Source: Lachnospiraceae bacterium (GTDB lineage: Bacteria; Bacillota; Clostridia; Lachnospirales; Lachnospiraceae). Taken from it: DNA of 25,963 nt. The stretch spans positions 1 to 25,963 of the forward strand of contig CAAFXG010000168.1 of the NCBI GenBank assembly GCA_900766925.1. Direction: 5' to 3'. Below, piece by piece: positions 22,722 through 25,963 of this stretch. Each line of letters opens with the position of its first letter. Within the stretch, counting starts at the first letter, position 1. The notes below the pieces were generated by a model, which did no database searches, was not told where the DNA came from, and saw only the letters and a program-made list of their open reading frames with translations. The position numbers were made by a program, and so were the translations under genes.

Positions 22722-23311
22722 AAAAAATATTTCATTTCGTTTGTATCAAATACCCAATCGGGTTGCAACCATTCCAATATATCGTAATGACAAGATATAG
22801 CTATAAATTGTTTATTGGTTTTTTTGATTGATTTATTTATAGCAATGCACGCCGTTTGCGCTATTTGTCTATCTACAACAGACGTAAATTCATCAAAAAC
22901 AATAAAATCTTTTTCCAACATCGCTCTCGCTAAATCCACGCGCATTTTTTCGCCGTTGGATAATACATTGTATGGTTTTAGCCATGACGGTACAGAACCA
23001 AAACCAACTGTATAAAACATTTTTTCTATATCTTTCACGCTTTTATTTTTTGGCATATCATCAATAACAGATTTTGCATTATATTCAAATTCAGTTATAA
23101 AATCATTACCAAATAATTCTTTTGCAATAGTTGTTTTACCTGTACCAGAACCACCAACTATAACACCTATATTCCAATTTTTAGGTAAATCAATGTTGCC
23201 TGTAAAATGTTCTGTTGAATGTTCTGATTTAACGTCAAAATCTGACATTATTGATGCAACTCTAAATGTTTTATCAATATCACTTTTTTTTATAATGTCG
23301 AAAGTCGGCAT
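22634..23311 (-). CDS. ABC-type ATPase domain of a split ATPase-acetyltransferase
   Basis: A soluble ABC-type ATPase without membrane segments. Walker A GGSGTGKT (53-60), signature LSNGEKMRVDLARA (117-130), Walker B FIVFDE (136-141), H-loop histidine at SCHYDI (174-175 region). Residues 198-225 are out-of-frame tail that ends at 22634. Up to residue 197 the protein is normal; after that the sensible frame is the -1 frame, which continues into a GNAT domain. COG2401 proteins join these two domains in one chain. The gene overlaps the ParB-like gene by 22 bases, and is AT-rich (16/60 G+C at 22861-22920). Confidence 0.8.
   Translation of the reverse strand: MPTFDIIKKSDIDKTFRVASIMSDFDVKSEHSTEHFTGNIDLPKNWNIGVIVGGSGTGKTTIAKELFGNDFITEFEYNAKSVIDDMPKNKSVKDIEKMFYTVGFGSVPSWLKPYNVLSNGEKMRVDLARAMLEKDFIVFDEFTSVVDRQIAQTACIAINKSIKKTNKQFIAISCHYDILEWLQPDWVFDTNEMKYFFMIAHDQKNNLQSKNVTLESGQNLGNIII
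22721..22727 (-). promoter_or_regulatory. U7 run at the ABC-GNAT frame junction
   Basis: The ABC frame reads AAA TAT TTT TTT ATG, giving the heptamer U UUU UUU in the right phase for a classic -1 slip. After slipping the next codons are TAT GAT AGC CCA, entering the GNAT frame. The GNAT frame has an upstream stop close before the run, so the overlap is short and contains this heptamer. It is also exactly what a single lost T in a T8 run would look like. Confidence 0.5.
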
Positions 23312-23802
23312 GAATAACCATCTCCTATCAATTTATTATATATTTGTTCTTGTTCCAATTCATTTACACATTCAATAATAACCTCGTAAGTCTCGCCCAC
23401 CTTGTCAGATAAATCCTCACGCTCTGGCGGTTTTTCATCTGATAAGTCAAAACCAAAGTCGCTCATATCAATATCAAATATGCCGTCTAATTCCTCGCCA
23501 AGCAAGTCAATATCCCACTCTGCCAACTCTGCAACCTTATTGTCTGCAAGCCTGTATGCCTTAATCTGCTCGTCTGTTAAGTCGTCAGCAACCACGCAAG
23601 GCACAACGTCAAGCCCTAGCTTCTGCGCCGCTTTGTAACGTGTATGACCGCAAATAATTATGTTATTACCGTCAATCACAATAGGATTTTTGAATCCAAA
23701 CTGCGATATACTGCTCGCAACTGCGTCAACCGCATTGTCGTTCTTTCTCGGGTTCTTTTCGTATGGCTTAATCTCGCCAATTTTCTTGTCAATAATCTGC
23801 AT
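23290..23802 (-). CDS. ParB-like N-terminal domain protein
   Basis: A 170-residue protein with the ParB/sulfiredoxin-like fold: MQIIDKKIGEIKPYEKNPRK near the start (N-P-R-K), SISQFGFKNPIVID, and the nucleotide-binding motif GHTRYKAAQKLG (about 51-62). The C-terminal segment (VIIECVNELEQEQIYNKLIG) is typical of phage ParB-like proteins, which often stand beside methyltransferase or ABC/GNAT genes. No methylase domain is fused. The start at ATG 23802 is preferred because GAGGTG is 6 bases upstream; a GTG three codons earlier overlaps that site. Its role is unknown but early packaging or host DNA modification is possible. Confidence 0.8.
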   Translation of the reverse strand: MQIIDKKIGEIKPYEKNPRKNDNAVDAVASSISQFGFKNPIVIDGNNIIICGHTRYKAAQKLGLDVVPCVVADDLTDEQIKAYRLADNKVAELAEWDIDLLGEELDGIFDIDMSDFGFDLSDEKPPEREDLSDKVGETYEVIIECVNELEQEQIYNKLIGDGYSCRLSTL

Positions 23803-23817
23803 ATTATGCACCTCACT

Positions 23818-24576
23818 TTATATAATTTCGTTTACTCGTTTCTGTACCGCGTTATAATCATAACCTGCCTCAGTAAGCCTAATCTTACGATTTAAGCCAG
23901 TGCTCCAGTATCCAGCGATTACTTCACGTGCTAACTGGTCTATAGATTTACCTTTTGTGAAGCCGTTAAGACCTACCTTTTTCATTATTGCAGGATAATC
24001 TTTGTAAACATAATTTTGGTCGCAAGTCACACCTGCAACCTTGTTTGTGCGTATCTTATTAGTCTCGCCACCAAACTGCCACATACCGTATGGCTTCTTA
24101 CTTGTGCATTTACTAGCCCACTGAGCAATCCACTTGTCATACTTGTCTAGCTCATCAATGTGTGTGAAATCCCTCAAGAAATAATAAGTTGAGTATATAC
24201 CCACATAGTACCCTGATTGTTCTAAAGTATTGCAATACGCCTGTATAATCGCTGTAAGTGTGTCTTTACCAAGTGACTTCTGTGTGTCATCCTCTACATC
24301 AATGTATATAGGATATTCAAACTGCTTGCCCTTAAGGATATTAAGCATAAAGTTAGCTTCATCACGCGCTTCGTCAACTGTTTCAGCCATAGTATAGTGG
24401 TACACGCCTACTGGAATATTAAGCAACTTGCACTGCTTGTAAAAATCTTCAAAGCACTTATCTTTGCTCATTGCGTATGCACCACGCAATATTACAAACT
24501 CAACGCCTTCCTGCAGTGCCTTATTAAAATCAAATCCACTCTGCCATTTAGAAATATCAACGCCAAATTTTTGCAT
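23818..24576 (-). CDS. Endolysin: GH25 lysozyme with Cpl-7 repeat
   Basis: A 252-residue cell-wall hydrolase. The GH25 muramidase domain (about 1-200) has D7 in GVDISKW, D93 and E95 in YIDVEDD, and W166QF. The last 42 residues (IDQLAREVIAGYWSTGLNRK... to the end) are a single Cpl-7/CW_7 wall-binding repeat. No signal peptide is present, so it needs the holin. It lies far from the holin, between the helicase terminator and the ParB-like gene. Strong GAAAGGGGG ribosome site. Confidence 0.95.
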   Translation of the reverse strand: MQKFGVDISKWQSGFDFNKALQEGVEFVILRGAYAMSKDKCFEDFYKQCKLLNIPVGVYHYTMAETVDEARDEANFMLNILKGKQFEYPIYIDVEDDTQKSLGKDTLTAIIQAYCNTLEQSGYYVGIYSTYYFLRDFTHIDELDKYDKWIAQWASKCTSKKPYGMWQFGGETNKIRTNKVAGVTCDQNYVYKDYPAIMKKVGLNGFTKGKSIDQLAREVIAGYWSTGLNRKIRLTEAGYDYNAVQKRVNEII

Positions 24577-24607
24577 ATATATATGCCCCCTTTCAATATA
24601 ATTCTAC

Positions 24608-24640
24608 AAAAAAAATCGGAGTAGTGCAATGCTACCCCAA
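24608..24640 (-). terminator. Rho-independent terminator after helicase gene
   Basis: Minus strand GGGGTAG (24638-24632) pairs with CTACTCC (24624-24618), with one G-U pair and a 7-base loop, followed by ATCGA-type spacer and a T8 run (24615-24608). It ends the helicase transcript and sets the endolysin/packaging genes apart as a separate unit. No clear new promoter is visible before the endolysin. Confidence 0.8.
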
Positions 24641-24653
24641 TTTTGTACTTTTA

Positions 24654-25963
24654 TTACAATATACAACCGTCTTTTCTATAGTGCGTGCAACGCTTCTTCC
24701 ACATACCTTGCAGGTAGCCTATATCATCAACATAGTCATACACGACCGGCGTTCCTTTGCCGTCGCATACTCTTGCAATTCTACCTACAGACTGTACCAC
24801 AATCGCATAGTCTTTTACTGGTGTAGCAAGTAGCAACCTGTCAAGACAAGGAACGTCAAGACCTTCTTTTGCAAGCTGGTATGTCGCAAGTAATATGCGC
24901 TTTTCCTTGTTACGCATCTGCTCCAGTGCAATCTCCCTGTCTGCTTTTTTTACTTTTCCATGCAGTACAACTGCATCACGTTGATATTCTGGTTGTAAAT
25001 TATAATGTATCACGTTCAAATGCTCCACTCTATCAGATAGCAGTATTATGCTATGTCCTCTATTTGCAAGGTCTTCTATGTCGTCACATATCTGTATATT
25101 CCTTTTCGCATTTTCCGCAAGATAATTTATTAGTTTTGCATAACAAAGTGTTCCGTCTGTATCAAGACACTGTCTGCTTATCTGCACGCGCGTGTTTCTT
25201 TTCTGTATCTCAACTCGCATAGTATTAACCACGCTATCCGGCACAGTATACGCAACGCCACCTACTAGCGCATAAGTGCATTTAATAAGTCCGTCTGCTC
25301 TGTGTAGTGTGGCAGATAGTCCATACTTATATTGCGCCGCAAGGTTATTCAGTACCTTTGAAAACATAGTCGCTTTAATAAGTGTGCCACTGCACCTGTG
25401 GCACTCATCTACTACTACCATATCCCATTCATAGCGTAGTGCCTGCAAGTCTGATTTACATAATGTCTGCACTGTTGCAAAGGTTATGCCGTCCGCAATC
25501 TGTATCTTGCCTGCCGTAATCTTGCCTAGTAGTTTCTTGTCAATAAATTCAGCCGCCGCATTATATGACTGATTGAGTAACTCATTCGTATGTGTTAGCC
25601 ATAGCGTCTTAACGCCTAGTGCACATATAAGCGCAATACCCATTCTTGTCTTACCGCTTCCTGCCTTGCTTTGTAATATACCGCCCTTTGCGTCAATTAG
25701 CCCTTTTACCGCGTCTTCTTGATAATGGTATAGTTTTATACCATTGCAATAATTAACGTGCCTTATCGGGGCAAAATCAAGGGTATTCGGGGCACTCTCA
25801 AGCTCTGGAAAAGCGTGCACAAGACTTTTATACACTCCATACGATACAACTATATTGTCACCGCTTGTCCTGTATAAATTAAGATGCCTCGGTGTACTGC
25901 CTAACCATAGTCCCAGTCGTTGCTTGTTTGTATACTCGGGATTATCAACAACTAAATGCTCAC
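24654..25963 (-). CDS. DEAH-type superfamily 2 helicase, 5' end outside the window
   Basis: A phage SF2 helicase, at least 435 residues, cut by the window edge: the frame is open without a stop to 25961 and the N-terminus (LVVDNPEYTNKQRLGLW) is clearly inside a longer protein. The GTG at 25835 is therefore not the start. Motifs: Walker A KAGSGKTRMG, DEAH-box variant VVVDECHRC, LSATLHRADG (motif III), and QSVGRIAR (motif VI). It would unwind DNA in phage replication or recombination. It is the last early gene before a terminator. Confidence 0.92.
   Translation of the reverse strand, partial: EHLVVDNPEYTNKQRLGLWLGSTPRHLNLYRTSGDNIVVSYGVYKSLVHAFPELESAPNTLDFAPIRHVNYCNGIKLYHYQEDAVKGLIDAKGGILQSKAGSGKTRMGIALICALGVKTLWLTHTNELLNQSYNAAAEFIDKKLLGKITAGKIQIADGITFATVQTLCKSDLQALRYEWDMVVVDECHRCSGTLIKATMFSKVLNNLAAQYKYGLSATLHRADGLIKCTYALVGGVAYTVPDSVVNTMRVEIQKRNTRVQISRQCLDTDGTLCYAKLINYLAENAKRNIQICDDIEDLANRGHSIILLSDRVEHLNVIHYNLQPEYQRDAVVLHGKVKKADREIALEQMRNKEKRILLATYQLAKEGLDVPCLDRLLLATPVKDYAIVVQSVGRIARVCDGKGTPVVYDYVDDIGYLQGMWKKRCTHYRKDGCIL

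Noticed and set aside
24654..25835. Helicase start at GTG 25835
   Set aside because: The frame stays open to the window edge with helicase-like sequence (LVVDNPEYTNKQRLGLW) upstream, so the true start is outside.

Overview
The window is a 26 kb stretch of a temperate siphovirus (prophage or free phage genome) of a low-to-mid GC Firmicute, most likely a Clostridia/Lachnospiraceae-type host. The evidence is the set of gene families: large serine integrase, SPP1-type portal, MuF-type minor head protein, three small minor capsid proteins, Gp15 tail chaperone, r1t-type holin and GH25 lysozyme with a Cpl-7 wall-binding repeat. Strong AAGGGGG/GGAGG ribosome sites and AT-rich intergenic DNA agree with this. 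The host genus cannot be fixed from the sequence alone. No tRNA, rRNA, CRISPR array or insertion sequence was seen.

Layout. Positions 1-1853, on the plus strand, hold an operator/promoter region, a Cro/CI-type repressor and a serine integrase that overlap in one operon. A bidirectional terminator (about 1852-1881) separates them from the rest, which runs on the minus strand. Read in the direction of transcription (from 25963 down) the order is: DEAH-type helicase (cut by the window edge), terminator, endolysin, ParB-like protein, ABC ATPase/GNAT protein split by a frame break, a 33-aa membrane peptide, small terminase, a small unknown, large terminase, a 240-bp hairpin-rich spacer, portal, a small unknown, MuF-type minor head protein with a metallopeptidase tail, a 46-aa partner, terminator, about 600 bp of AT-rich motif-laden spacer, a double-HTH regulator (frame-broken), a strong promoter, scaffold, major capsid, a 35-aa peptide, head-tail connector, three minor capsid proteins, major tail protein, attenuator-like terminator, tail chaperone with a programmed -1 frameshift to Gp15, tape measure, distal tail-like protein, tail hub, two receptor-binding/upper-tail proteins, a membrane coiled-coil protein and holin.

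How it works together. The repressor and integrase set lysogeny and recombination. The terminases package DNA through the portal into a scaffolded HK97-like head. The tail genes build a siphovirus tail; holin and GH25 lysin release the particles.

The most interesting region is 14798-18277. At the normal junction between minor head protein and scaffold sits a cassette: a head protein whose C-terminal 300 residues carry a zinc-peptidase signature like anthrax lethal factor, composition shift at the domain border, a tiny downstream partner gene, a terminator, an iterated-motif regulatory spacer, an extra double-HTH regulator and a new strong promoter for the scaffold operon. This looks like a particle-delivered polymorphic toxin (MuF type) with its own control unit. 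A second candidate is a run of UNCG-capped hairpins between the large terminase and the portal. A third is an ABC ATPase-acetyltransferase gene split at a U7 slippery sequence.
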